A model generated the notes under the pieces. That model was not told the DNA's origin. It was given only the letters and a program-made list of their open reading frames with translations, and made no database searches. The position numbers and the translations under genes are program-made. Source: JBOGWP01 sp050693875 (GTDB lineage Bacteria; Actinomycetota; CADDZG01; JAHWKV01; JBOGWP01). Taken from it: a stretch of DNA of 12,857 bases. Of this stretch, positions 5,737 through 12,246 are shown in pieces (positions within the stretch are counted from its first letter, which is position 1; each line of letters starts with the position of its first letter). Where the stretch lies: contig JBOGWP010000175.1 in the NCBI GenBank assembly GCA_050693875.1, forward strand, positions 1 through 12,857. The letters run 5' to 3'.

Positions 5737-6984
5737 ATGCCGGGGCTAAAGCCGGGGTTCGGACGTCTCGCCACGCTCGGGGAGGTCGGCATCATCCTCG
5801 ACGCCCGGCTCCCGTCGCTCTCGCCGGAGCGGGTCACGGTCCGAGCTGCGCTCCACCGCTCGCTTGCCGCCGAGGTCGTCGCTCCCATCGACGTGCCGCA
5901 CTTCGCCAAGGCGGCGATGGATGGCTACGCGGTGGTTGCAGAGGACACCTTCGGCGCCGGCGACAATGCGTCGCGGGAGCTTCGGGTCGTCGGCTCGGTG
6001 TCGCCCGGGCAGATCCCCACCGGGACGGTCGAGCGCGGCACCTGCGTCGAGATCGGGACGGGCGCACCCCTGCCCGATGGAGCCGACGCGGTGGTGATGG
6101 TGGAGTACACGGAGCCAGCCGACCGTGACGCAGCGGTGCGGGTGCGGCGGGGGGTGGCTCCTCGCGAGAACGTGATCGAGCGCGGCTCCGACCTCTCCAT
6201 CGGGCGCACTGTGCTCGAGCGGGGAACGCGACTGGAGCCCCGGCATCTCGGCGTCCTCGGGGCGCTCGGCTTGGAAGAGGTCGAGGTGCTGCGCCGCCCG
6301 CGGGTGGTCCTCGCGTCGACGGGGCCCGAGCTGTTGGAGGCGGGGGAGACGCTGGAGCCCGGGCGGATCTTCGACATCAACTGCCACACGCTCGGCGCCG
6401 CCCTCGCCCTCGACGGCTGCGAGGTCGTCGACTACGGGATCGTGCCCGACGAACGCGCCGCGCTCGAGGAGATGCTGCGCAAGGGACTGAGCGAAGGCGA
6501 CCTCGTGCTGCTGTCGGGAGGTTCGAGCCTGGGTGGGGGAGACCTGGTCGGGGATGCCATCGCTGCGGTGGGCACCATGCTCCTGCACGGGGTAGCCGTG
6601 AAGCCCGGCAAGCCCGTGGTGCTCGGAGTCGCCGAGGCGCCGATCCCGGAAGGAGGGCAGGTCGAGAAGGTCGTCATCGGCCTCCCGGGCTACCCGCTCT
6701 CGGCGCTGTCGGACTACTACATCTTCGTCCAGCCGTTCCTCCGCCGGGCGCTCGGCGGAGCGCCCACTCCCGCCTACACCGAGGCGATCCTGGCCCGGAA
6801 GCATCCGTCGACCGTCGGGCGGTACGAGTTCCTTCCGGTCCGCCTGGAGGGAGAGCTCGCGCACCCCCTGACCAAGGGATCGTCGGCGATCAGTGCCATG
6901 GCCGGCGCCGACGGGTTCGTCGAGATCGATGAGAATGTCGAGGTGGTGGAGCGGGGCGAGCGCGTGCGGGTGCGCCTCTTCTGA
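5737..6984 (+). CDS. moeA: Molybdopterin molybdenumtransferase MoeA
   Basis: MoeA inserts molybdate into adenylylated molybdopterin in the last step of Moco synthesis. The 415-residue product is full length for a MoeA without extra domains. Landmarks are FAKAAMDGYAV at 56-66, GQIPTGTVERGTCVEIGTGAPLPDGADAVVMVE at 91-123, PRENVIERGSDL at 142-153, GVLGALGLEEVEVLRRPRV at 172-190, the MPT-binding loop LLSGGSSLGGGDL at 258-270, HGVAVKPGKPVVLG at 284-297, GLPGYPLSALSDY at 315-327 and the C-terminal beta-barrel ending in GADGFVEIDENVEVVERGERVRVRL. The loop reads SGGSSLGGGD instead of the commoner SGGVSxGxxD, a form I associate with archaeal-type and PBP-fused MoeA. ATG at 5737 is chosen by homology; SD-like GGGTGG is too close to it, suggesting leaderless translation. 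Next gene starts one base after the stop. Confidence 0.93.
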   Translation: MPGLKPGFGRLATLGEVGIILDARLPSLSPERVTVRAALHRSLAAEVVAPIDVPHFAKAAMDGYAVVAEDTFGAGDNASRELRVVGSVSPGQIPTGTVERGTCVEIGTGAPLPDGADAVVMVEYTEPADRDAAVRVRRGVAPRENVIERGSDLSIGRTVLERGTRLEPRHLGVLGALGLEEVEVLRRPRVVLASTGPELLEAGETLEPGRIFDINCHTLGAALALDGCEVVDYGIVPDERAALEEMLRKGLSEGDLVLLSGGSSLGGGDLVGDAIAAVGTMLLHGVAVKPGKPVVLGVAEAPIPEGGQVEKVVIGLPGYPLSALSDYYIFVQPFLRRALGGAPTPAYTEAILARKHPSTVGRYEFLPVRLEGELAHPLTKGSSAISAMAGADGFVEIDENVEVVERGERVRVRLF

Positions 6985-6985
6985 G

Positions 6986-7186
6986 ATGCTCCACCAGCTG
7001 TTCCACGTCGTTTTCCTCCTCGGCTTCCTGGCCGCGGTCGCCCTCGCCGCCCTTGCGATGATGGCCCCGCTGCTCTTCCCGGAGCGGGGCGAGCTCCGGC
7101 TCCCGCCCCGCCGGGCCGCACTCCTGCTGGCGGTCGCCGCCGCCGGGGCCCTCGCCGCCGACTGGCTGCTCCATCGGGTTTTCTGA
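6986..7186 (+). CDS. Small two-helix membrane protein
   Basis: A 66-residue hydrophobic protein whose ATG starts one base after the moeA stop, with no ribosome-binding site of its own, so it is probably translated by coupling. Two membrane segments are clear, at about residues 5-30 and 45-62, joined by a charged loop (PERGELRLPPRRA). A loop of that charge between two helices suggests a hairpin with both ends on the same side. I do not recognise a family. The amino-acid pattern (near-continuous Leu/Ala/Val with GC-rich third positions) and tight coupling argue that it is real. A role linked to molybdate or Moco is only suggested by position. Confidence 0.6.
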   Translation: MLHQLFHVVFLLGFLAAVALAALAMMAPLLFPERGELRLPPRRAALLLAVAAAGALAADWLLHRVF

Positions 7187-7317
7187 GCCGCGGTCGTGCT
7201 TCCCCTGCAGTAGGGGGTATCCTTGTTGCGATCCTTCCTTCGGCACGAGCTCGAGGGTCGGGGCACGCACGTGCGCGAAGGGCCCGGGAGGCGGGGTCAC
7301 TGAGGTAGGAGGAAGCC
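7187..7317 (+). promoter_or_regulatory. Intergenic region upstream of the A-type carrier gene
   Basis: This 131-base gap holds a short hairpin (CCCCT-gcagt-AGGGG, 7202-7216), a -10-like TATCCT directly after it (7218-7223), and further down a perfect 10-base palindrome CGCACGTGCG (7266-7275). The ribosome-binding site AGGAGGA is close to the ATG. The hairpin could be a weak terminator for the moeA operon; no T-run follows. No -35 is recognised. The palindrome could be an operator, for example for an Fe-S-responsive regulator, but no known consensus is matched. Confidence 0.3.
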
Positions 7318-7674
7318 ATGGAAACCGCTACGACGACGGAAGTGCAGCCTAAGGTCATCGACGTCACCGCATCGGCTTCGCAGAAGATCGGCGAGCTGTT
7401 GGAGAAGGAGGGCAACACCGAGTACTTCCTCCGGATGGCGGTACAGCCGGGCGGCTGCTCCGGCCTCCGGTACGCCCTCTACTTCGACGACCGGAGGCTC
7501 GATGGCGACCTCGAGACGATCTCCGACGGCGTAGCGGTTTGCGTCGATCGGATGTCGGCGCCGTACCTGCGGGGCGCCAAGCTCGACTGGGTGGAGGGGC
7601 TCGAGCAGTCCGGGTTCACCATCGACAACCCCAACGCCCACGGCAGCTGCGCCTGCGGTGACTCGTTCCACTGA
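7318..7674 (+). CDS. erpA: A-type iron-sulfur cluster carrier (HesB/IscA/ErpA)
   Basis: A 118-residue HesB-type protein that receives Fe-S clusters from the assembly machinery and passes them to target enzymes. The three cluster-binding cysteines are present with family spacing: Cys47 in QPGGCSGLRY, and Cys111 and Cys113 in HGSCACGDSF at the C-terminus. The IDVTASASQKIGELLEKEG helix and the YFLRMAVQPGGCSG strand are typical. The ATG is preceded by AGGAGGA at good spacing. It is followed by a strong hairpin terminator, so it appears to be transcribed alone. The symbol erpA is used at the family level; actinobacterial A-type carriers are also annotated hesB or iscA, and which client it serves is not shown here. 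Confidence 0.93.
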   Translation: METATTTEVQPKVIDVTASASQKIGELLEKEGNTEYFLRMAVQPGGCSGLRYALYFDDRRLDGDLETISDGVAVCVDRMSAPYLRGAKLDWVEGLEQSGFTIDNPNAHGSCACGDSFH

Positions 7675-7693
7675 TTCGCACAGAGCTTGTCTC

Positions 7694-7720
7694 AACGGCC
7701 CGCTCTCCGAGCGGGCCGTT
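7694..7720 (+). terminator. Hairpin terminator after the A-type carrier gene
   Basis: A perfect 12-base-pair stem, AACGGCCCGCTC / GAGCGGGCCGTT, closes a 3-base loop (TCC). It ends with TTT of the stem and one more base before C, so the T-tract is short, as is usual in GC-rich actinobacteria. It lies 20 bases past the stop codon and just upstream of the metE promoter. Confidence 0.8.
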
Positions 7721-7731
7721 TCGCGATCCAG

Positions 7732-7740
7732 TGCTAGGCT
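7732..7740 (+). promoter_or_regulatory. Extended -10 promoter of metE
   Basis: TGCTAGGCT combines the TGN extended -10 motif with the TAGGCT hexamer also seen before the LysM and MOSC genes. Transcription would begin near 7747, giving a leader of about 55 bases. The position where a -35 would lie is within the terminator stem, so the extended -10 may compensate. Confidence 0.5.
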
Positions 7741-7755
7741 CTGAGACCATCCGGA

Positions 7756-7778
7756 CGGGCGCGCGGTCGGCGTGCCCG
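7756..7778 (+). promoter_or_regulatory. Hairpin in the metE 5' leader
   Basis: CGGGCGCGC pairs with GCGTGCCCG (9 base pairs, one G-U) around the loop GGTCG. It lies about 20 bases upstream of the metE ATG and its ribosome-binding sequence (AAGGGG, 7791-7796). It matches no riboswitch class I can recognise, and the leader is too short for a cobalamin or S-box aptamer. It may be a simple stability or attenuation element. Confidence 0.35.
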
Positions 7779-7801
7779 GGGAACATCTCGAAGGGGCAGG
7801 C

Positions 7802-10105
7802 ATGGCGTTTTCGAACATCTCTGGCTTTCCGCGGATCGGCGCCCGGCGTGAGCTGAAGTTCGCCGTCGAGGGGTACTGGCGAGAAGAGGTCTCCCGCGAT
7901 CAACTGACCGAGTCCGCCCGCACCATCCGCACCGCCAACCGCGACTTCATCCGGCAGGCGGGCATCGATCTCATCCCCAGCAACGACTTCTCGCTGTACG
8001 ACCACGTGCTCGACACCATCGCCCTCGTTGGCGCGGTGCCGCCCCGGTACGGGCACCCGGGTGGCAAGGTTGATCTGGACACCTACTTCGCAATGGCCCG
8101 GGGCCTGCAGCGGGGCGACGTCGACGTCACCGCGATGGAGATGGTCAAGTGGTTCAACACGAACTACCACTACATCGTCCCCGAGCTTTCACCCGAGATG
8201 GAGTTCGCCCTCTCGGGTGACAAGCCGTTCACGGAGCACGAGGAGGACATGGAGGAGGCCGTGAACAGCGTGCCGGTTCTCCTCGGGCCCTTGTCGTTCC
8301 TGCTCCTGGCCAAGCCCGGGCCCGGCGTCGCGGACTTCGACCGCCTGAGCCTGCTGCCCAAGCTCGTCGCGGTCTACCAGGCAATGTTCGGGGAGTTCGC
8401 CAAGCAGGGGACCGAGTGGATCCAGTTCGACGAGCCGGTCCTGGCCGAGGACCGCTCCGAGGCGGAGCTCGAGGCCCTGCGGACCATCTACCGCCGGCTG
8501 GCCGGCCAGCCTCGGCGGCCGAAGATCGTGATCAAGACGTATTTCGATCACGTCGGCGAGTCCTACAAGGCGCTGGCGGCCCTCCCCGTCGAGGGGGTCG
8601 GGCTCGACTTCGTGTACGGGCCGCAGAACCTCGAATTCCTGCGCGCGGGAGGCAAGCTGAAGGAGAAGACGCTGTTCGCCGGGATCGTCGACGGCCGCAA
8701 CGTCTGGGTCAACGACCTCGACCGGAGCCTCGAGCTCCTCACCGAGCTCGGGGGCTATGCGGAGCAGCTCGCGGTGAGCACCTCGTGCTCGCTCCTGCAC
8801 GTCCCCATCGACGCCGACGACGAGCCGGGGCTCGACGAGGAGCTGCGGTCGTGGGTCGCCTTCGCCAAGCAAAAGGTGCGCGAGGTGGTCACGCTTACCA
8901 AGGGAATCAACGAGGGAAGCGACACGATCGCAGCCGAGCTCGAAGCCAACCGCGCGGCCCTCGAGCGCCGGCGGACGTCGCCGCGCACCGTCAACCCGGC
9001 GGTCCGGGGGCGCCTGGCCGCGGTCACCTCGGCCGACGCGGCGCGCTACGGCCAGTATCCGCACCGACGGCGCCTGCAGCACGGGCGGCTCGGGCTCCCC
9101 CTCCTCCCGACGACCACGATCGGGTCGTTCCCCCAGACCGCCGAGATCCGGCACGCCCGCGCGCAGTTCACGAAGGGCGAGCTCAGCAAGGACGGCTACC
9201 GCGAGGCGATGCGGGGTGAGATCGAGCGAGTGGTCCGGTTCCAGGAGGAGGCCGGCATGGATGTGCTCGTGCACGGCGAGCCGGAGCGCAACGACATGGT
9301 GCAGTACTTCGCCGAGCAACTCGACGGCTTCGCCTTCACCAAGAACGCGTGGGTCCAGTCGTATGGGAGCCGGTACGTGCGTCCGCCGATCATCTTCGGC
9401 GACGTCCGGCGGCGCGGCCCGATGACCGTCGAGTGGTTCAGCTACGCGCAGTCGCTCACCAACCGCCCGATGAAGGGCATGCTCACGGGGCCTGTGACCA
9501 TGCTGATGTGGTCCTTCGTGCGCGACGACCAGCCTACATCCGATACCTGCAGGCAGCTGGCCCTGGCGATCCGCGACGAGGTCGCCGACCTCGAGAAGGC
9601 AGGCGCGCGGGTGATCCAGGTCGACGAGGCCGCGCTCCGCGAGGGCCTGCCGCTCCGCCGCGACCGGTGGCAGGTGTACCTCGACTGGGCCGTGACGTGC
9701 TTCAGGCTCGCCACCGCGGTGGCGGCCGACGAGACCCAGGTCCAGACGCATCTCTGCTATTCGGAGTTCGGCGACATCATCGACGCAGTGGATCGAATGG
9801 ATGCCGACGTCACGCTGATCTGGTGTGCCCGCGCGGGCATGCGGCTCGTCGACGATCTCCAGTCCTACGGCTATGCGCGCGAGGTGGGGCCCGGCGTCTA
9901 CGACATCCACTCGCCTCGGATCCCGACCGTCGAGGAGCTGGCCGAGGAGATCCGCCTCGCCACCAAGCGGCTCGAGATCGAGCAGATATGGATCAACCCG
10001 GACTGCGGCCTCAAGACGCGGGCGTGGGACGAGGCGGGCCCAAGCCTGAGGAACATGGCCGAGGCGGCGCGCCGGGTTCGCCGGGAGCTGTCCGGCGGCA
10101 CGTAG
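7802..10105 (+). CDS. metE: Cobalamin-independent methionine synthase MetE
   Basis: MetE transfers the methyl group of 5-methyltetrahydropteroyltri-L-glutamate to homocysteine in the cytoplasm. The 767 residues match the full two-barrel enzyme: N-terminal SNISGFPRIGARRELKFAVEGYW and KWFNTNYHYIVPEL, then the catalytic barrel with LPTTTIGSFPQT, VHGEPERNDMVQYFAEQLDGFAFT, NRPMKGMLTGPVTML, IQVDEAALREGLPLRR, YDIHSPRIPTVEEL and WINPDCGLKTRAW. Zinc ligands His650 and Cys652 (THLCYSEFGDI) and Cys735 (NPDCG) are in place with E. coli spacing (85 residues from His to the last Cys). The fourth ligand, a Glu in ISIEtSRS-type sequence 24 residues after the His, is replaced: the segment reads DADVTLIWCARAG with Trp674. 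DEAALREG also has Ala where Pro is usual. ATG 7802 follows AAGGGGCAGG; longer in-frame starts lie in the leader. No B12 riboswitch is seen. Confidence 0.95.
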   Translation: MAFSNISGFPRIGARRELKFAVEGYWREEVSRDQLTESARTIRTANRDFIRQAGIDLIPSNDFSLYDHVLDTIALVGAVPPRYGHPGGKVDLDTYFAMARGLQRGDVDVTAMEMVKWFNTNYHYIVPELSPEMEFALSGDKPFTEHEEDMEEAVNSVPVLLGPLSFLLLAKPGPGVADFDRLSLLPKLVAVYQAMFGEFAKQGTEWIQFDEPVLAEDRSEAELEALRTIYRRLAGQPRRPKIVIKTYFDHVGESYKALAALPVEGVGLDFVYGPQNLEFLRAGGKLKEKTLFAGIVDGRNVWVNDLDRSLELLTELGGYAEQLAVSTSCSLLHVPIDADDEPGLDEELRSWVAFAKQKVREVVTLTKGINEGSDTIAAELEANRAALERRRTSPRTVNPAVRGRLAAVTSADAARYGQYPHRRRLQHGRLGLPLLPTTTIGSFPQTAEIRHARAQFTKGELSKDGYREAMRGEIERVVRFQEEAGMDVLVHGEPERNDMVQYFAEQLDGFAFTKNAWVQSYGSRYVRPPIIFGDVRRRGPMTVEWFSYAQSLTNRPMKGMLTGPVTMLMWSFVRDDQPTSDTCRQLALAIRDEVADLEKAGARVIQVDEAALREGLPLRRDRWQVYLDWAVTCFRLATAVAADETQVQTHLCYSEFGDIIDAVDRMDADVTLIWCARAGMRLVDDLQSYGYAREVGPGVYDIHSPRIPTVEELAEEIRLATKRLEIEQIWINPDCGLKTRAWDEAGPSLRNMAEAARRVRRELSGGT

Positions 10106-10228
10106 TGCTCCCTCAGGCGATGTCGAAGATGCGATTGGCCCGACCAGGATCAGCAGGATAGCCACGATGTGGTCGTGCGGGCGCAGGTAAGCCAGGATCA
10201 GGATTCCGGGCGGCAGGGCGATCGGCGG

Positions 10229-10234
10229 TATGCT
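10229..10234 (+). promoter_or_regulatory. Candidate -10 element of the cytX transcript
   Basis: TATGCT, just upstream of the TPP aptamer, would start transcription at about 10241, close to the first base of helix P1. No -35 is evident at 16-18 bases. A more distant promoter in the 10106-10228 gap, or read-through from metE (no terminator hairpin was seen after it), is possible. Confidence 0.35.
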
Positions 10235-10236
10235 CC

Positions 10237-10335
10237 GCGCTGCAGGGGAGCCCGGGGACCGGGCTGAGAGGCCGGCTGCACCCGCCGGCGACCCTCGAAC
10301 CTGATCCGGGTAATGCCGGCGGAGGGAGGCAATGC
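10237..10335 (+). promoter_or_regulatory. TPP riboswitch (THI element)
   Basis: All conserved blocks of the thiamine pyrophosphate aptamer are present in order: GGGGAGC (10245-10251), a 6-bp P3 stem (GCCCGG/CCGGGC, 10250-10264), CTGAGAGG (10264-10271), a GCCGGC/GCCGGC variable stem (10271-10289), ACCCTCGAACCTGATC (10291-10306), CCGG-gtaatg-CCGG (10306-10319) and GCGGAGGGA (10319-10327). The outer P1 helix can be drawn as GCGCTGC (10237-10243) with GCAATGC (10329-10335), one G-U and one mismatch. The last conserved block contains the Shine-Dalgarno sequence GGAGGGAGG (10321-10329), and P1 would include the transporter ATG. TPP binding should therefore block translation start directly, with no separate expression platform. 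Confidence 0.95.
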
Positions 10336-11732
10336 CCTCGATCAAGCAGGACGTCGAGGCGGCGCATTGGGGCATCGATCCGGTGCCCGACGCGGGCCGG
10401 CGGCTCTCCGGAATCGACATCGCCGTGCTGTGGGGAGACCTCGGCGTCGGGCTGCTCGTGATCATCACCGGCGCGCTGCTCGTCGCGCCGCCCAAGCAAT
10501 TCGGCTTCGGGCTCGCGCTCACGCCGGCAATCGTGGCGATCGTGCTCGGGTCGATCCTGGGCTGCGTGCTGCTCGCCTTCGGCGGGCTGGCCGGCGCGCG
10601 GGAAGGCCGGCCGACCATGACCCTGCTCCGGCCGGTGCTCGGGAACCAGGGCTCGTGGATCCCCAGCGTCCTCAACGCCGCGCAGCTTCTCGGCTGGACC
10701 GCCGTCGAGCTGTGGGCGATGGCGCTCGTCGGCGAGCACTTGGGGGCCGTCCTGTTCGGCTTCTCGTCGTTCGGCCTGTGGCTGGCGCTGTTCACGGCCC
10801 TCGTCCTGGCCCTGGTGTCGTGGGGACCGCTCGGCGTGGTCCGGGCCTGGATGGAGCGGTTCGGCATCTGGGTGCTCCTCGCGATCGGCGTCATCGTCTC
10901 CGGGTACGTGCTGCTCACCGTCGATCTCGCGGGGCTGTTTGCACGACCAGGGGCCGGCGGGGCGGCGCTGCTCGGGCCCCCCCTCGACCTGGTGATCGTG
11001 ATGCCCGTCTCGTGGCTTCCGCTGGTCGCGGATTACAACCGCTTCTCGCGAGCGGGGCGCGGATCGTTTTGGGGGACCTTCGGGGGATACCTCGCCGCCA
11101 ACATCTGGTTCTACGCGCTCGGCGCCCTGCTGGTTGCCGGGGTCAAGGGTGCCTCGCCCGACCCCGCCGGTCTGGCGATGGCGCTCGTCTCGCTCGGGGG
11201 CGCGGGCCTGACCGGCAGCCTCCTCTTGGCAGGGCTGCTCGTCGGGGAGACGGACGAGGCGTTCGCCGACGCCTACTCGGCCGCGGTGTCGCTGCGGAAC
11301 ATCGTGCCGGGGGCCGACGGGCGCGTGCTCGTGGTCGTGGTTACCCTGCTCGGCGCGGGGCTGGCCGGGCGGTTCTCGATGGGAACCTACGAGCTGTTCC
11401 TGTTCTTGCTCGGCAGCGTCTTTCTCCCGCTGTTCGGCGTGTGGTTCGCGGACTACTTCGTGCTGGGAAACCGGGTATCCGCCGGGGGAGTCCGTCTCCG
11501 CGCGGTGCTCGGATGGCTCGCAGGCTTCCTCGTCTACCACTGGATCGCCCCCACCCCGCTCGACTGGTGGACTGGCCTGACCGAGCGCCTCTTCGGCCAG
11601 CCTCTCTCGGTGCGCTTTCCCTGGCTCGGGGCGTCGCTCCCCTCGTTCTTGGTCGCCTTCGGGCTGCATCTGCTCGTAGGATCGAGGCGGCGGGAGCGCG
11701 CCCCAGCGCGACCGGGCAGCCCGAGGGGGTGA
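10332..11732 (+). CDS. cytX: NCS1 permease CytX, putative hydroxymethylpyrimidine transporter
   Basis: A 466-residue, roughly 12-helix permease of the nucleobase:cation symporter-1 family. Landmarks are LWGDLGVGLLVIITGALLV near 33-51, LLGWTAVELWAMA near 120-132, RFGIWVLLAIGVIVSGYVL near 176-194, PVSWLPLVADYNRFSR near 224-239, GTFGGYLAANIWFYALG near 247-264 and ETDEAFADAYSAAVSLRNIVPG near 307-328. The last two patterns and the upstream TPP riboswitch fit the CytX subfamily, proposed to import the thiamine pyrimidine precursor HMP. The ATG lies 6 bases after the first GGAGG of the riboswitch. The EVE-domain gene follows after 3 bases. No other thi gene is in the window. HMP specificity is inferred from subfamily and regulation. 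Confidence 0.9.
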   Translation: MPSIKQDVEAAHWGIDPVPDAGRRLSGIDIAVLWGDLGVGLLVIITGALLVAPPKQFGFGLALTPAIVAIVLGSILGCVLLAFGGLAGAREGRPTMTLLRPVLGNQGSWIPSVLNAAQLLGWTAVELWAMALVGEHLGAVLFGFSSFGLWLALFTALVLALVSWGPLGVVRAWMERFGIWVLLAIGVIVSGYVLLTVDLAGLFARPGAGGAALLGPPLDLVIVMPVSWLPLVADYNRFSRAGRGSFWGTFGGYLAANIWFYALGALLVAGVKGASPDPAGLAMALVSLGGAGLTGSLLLAGLLVGETDEAFADAYSAAVSLRNIVPGADGRVLVVVVTLLGAGLAGRFSMGTYELFLFLLGSVFLPLFGVWFADYFVLGNRVSAGGVRLRAVLGWLAGFLVYHWIAPTPLDWWTGLTERLFGQPLSVRFPWLGASLPSFLVAFGLHLLVGSRRRERAPARPGSPRG

Positions 11733-11735
11733 GCT

Positions 11736-12191
11736 GTGGCGTACTGGATCGTCGTCGGGAGCCCCGACAACTTCGAAGCGACGAAAGAGATGGGGTTTCG
11801 CTTGCAGGGGATGAAGAGCCGCCATCGCCGCAAGGCCGAGCGGATGGCCGAGGGCGACAAGCTCGTGTGGTACGTCACCGGGGACCAGGCATTCGCGGGC
11901 TACGCCACGATCACCGGCGCGTATTTCGAGGACCACGAACCGATCTGGTCGTCGGGCAAGAAGAAGGACGAGGACTATCCGTGGCGGGTTCCCATCCGCA
12001 AGGAGCGGGTGCTGGCTCGAGATGGATGGGTCCCGGCTGAGGGGCTGGCGCGCAAGATGGCCTACGTGTCGAAATGGCCTGCGGAGCACTGGCGGCTGGC
12101 CTTCCAGGGCAACGTCCGCGAGATCGGGGAGGGCGACTTCGGGTTGATCCGCTCGGCCATAGACAAGGCCTCCGCCGGCGAGGCGGCATGA
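11736..12191 (+). CDS. EVE domain protein
   Basis: A 151-residue protein made almost entirely of one EVE (PUA-superfamily) domain. It begins YWIVVGSPDNFEATKEMGF, continues with the basic stretch KSRHRRKAERMAEGDKLVWYVTGDQAFAGYATITG and ends WPAEHWRLAFQGNVREIGEGDFGLI. EVE, YTH and ASCH domains hold a hydrophobic cage that reads modified nucleobases, and EVE proteins are linked to recognition of modified cytosine in DNA or of modified RNA. No nuclease or second domain is attached here. The GTG start has GGGGGTGAG upstream, and only 3 bases separate it from the cytX stop, so it should share the riboswitch-controlled transcript. Some members were called UPF0310. Its ligand and its link with thiamine are unknown. 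Confidence 0.88.
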   Translation: MAYWIVVGSPDNFEATKEMGFRLQGMKSRHRRKAERMAEGDKLVWYVTGDQAFAGYATITGAYFEDHEPIWSSGKKKDEDYPWRVPIRKERVLARDGWVPAEGLARKMAYVSKWPAEHWRLAFQGNVREIGEGDFGLIRSAIDKASAGEAA

Positions 12192-12214
12192 TGCCGGCGT
12201 CGAGCGCGGTGGCT

Positions 12215-12220
12215 CATAAT
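12215..12220 (+). promoter_or_regulatory. Probable -10 element of the zinc-ribbon gene
   Basis: CATAAT, five of six matches to TATAAT, lies 26 bases before the GTG of the zinc-ribbon gene, in an otherwise very GC-rich gap. No matching -35 is seen. The ribosome-binding site AGGA lies about 8 bases before the GTG. Confidence 0.4.
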
Positions 12221-12246
12221 CGAGCGATGCGGTCAGGAACGGCGAC

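Noticed and set aside
5746..7266. 506-codon minus-strand open frame
   Set aside because: Antisense shadow of moeA and the small membrane protein gene; no domain or start context.
7741..7801. Riboswitch (cobalamin, SAM or SAH) before metE
   Set aside because: The leader is only about 55 bases from the predicted start point and lacks the conserved blocks of these classes; only one simple hairpin is seen.
8189..10918. 909-codon open frame on the minus strand across metE
   Set aside because: Entirely antisense to metE and the 5' part of cytX; composition is Arg/Gly/Pro-rich with no domain, as expected from high-GC third positions of the real genes.
10313..12040. 575-codon plus-strand open frame overlapping cytX
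   Set aside because: Other frame of cytX; Arg/Ala/Gly-rich without membrane segments, while the cytX frame shows a full NCS1 permease.
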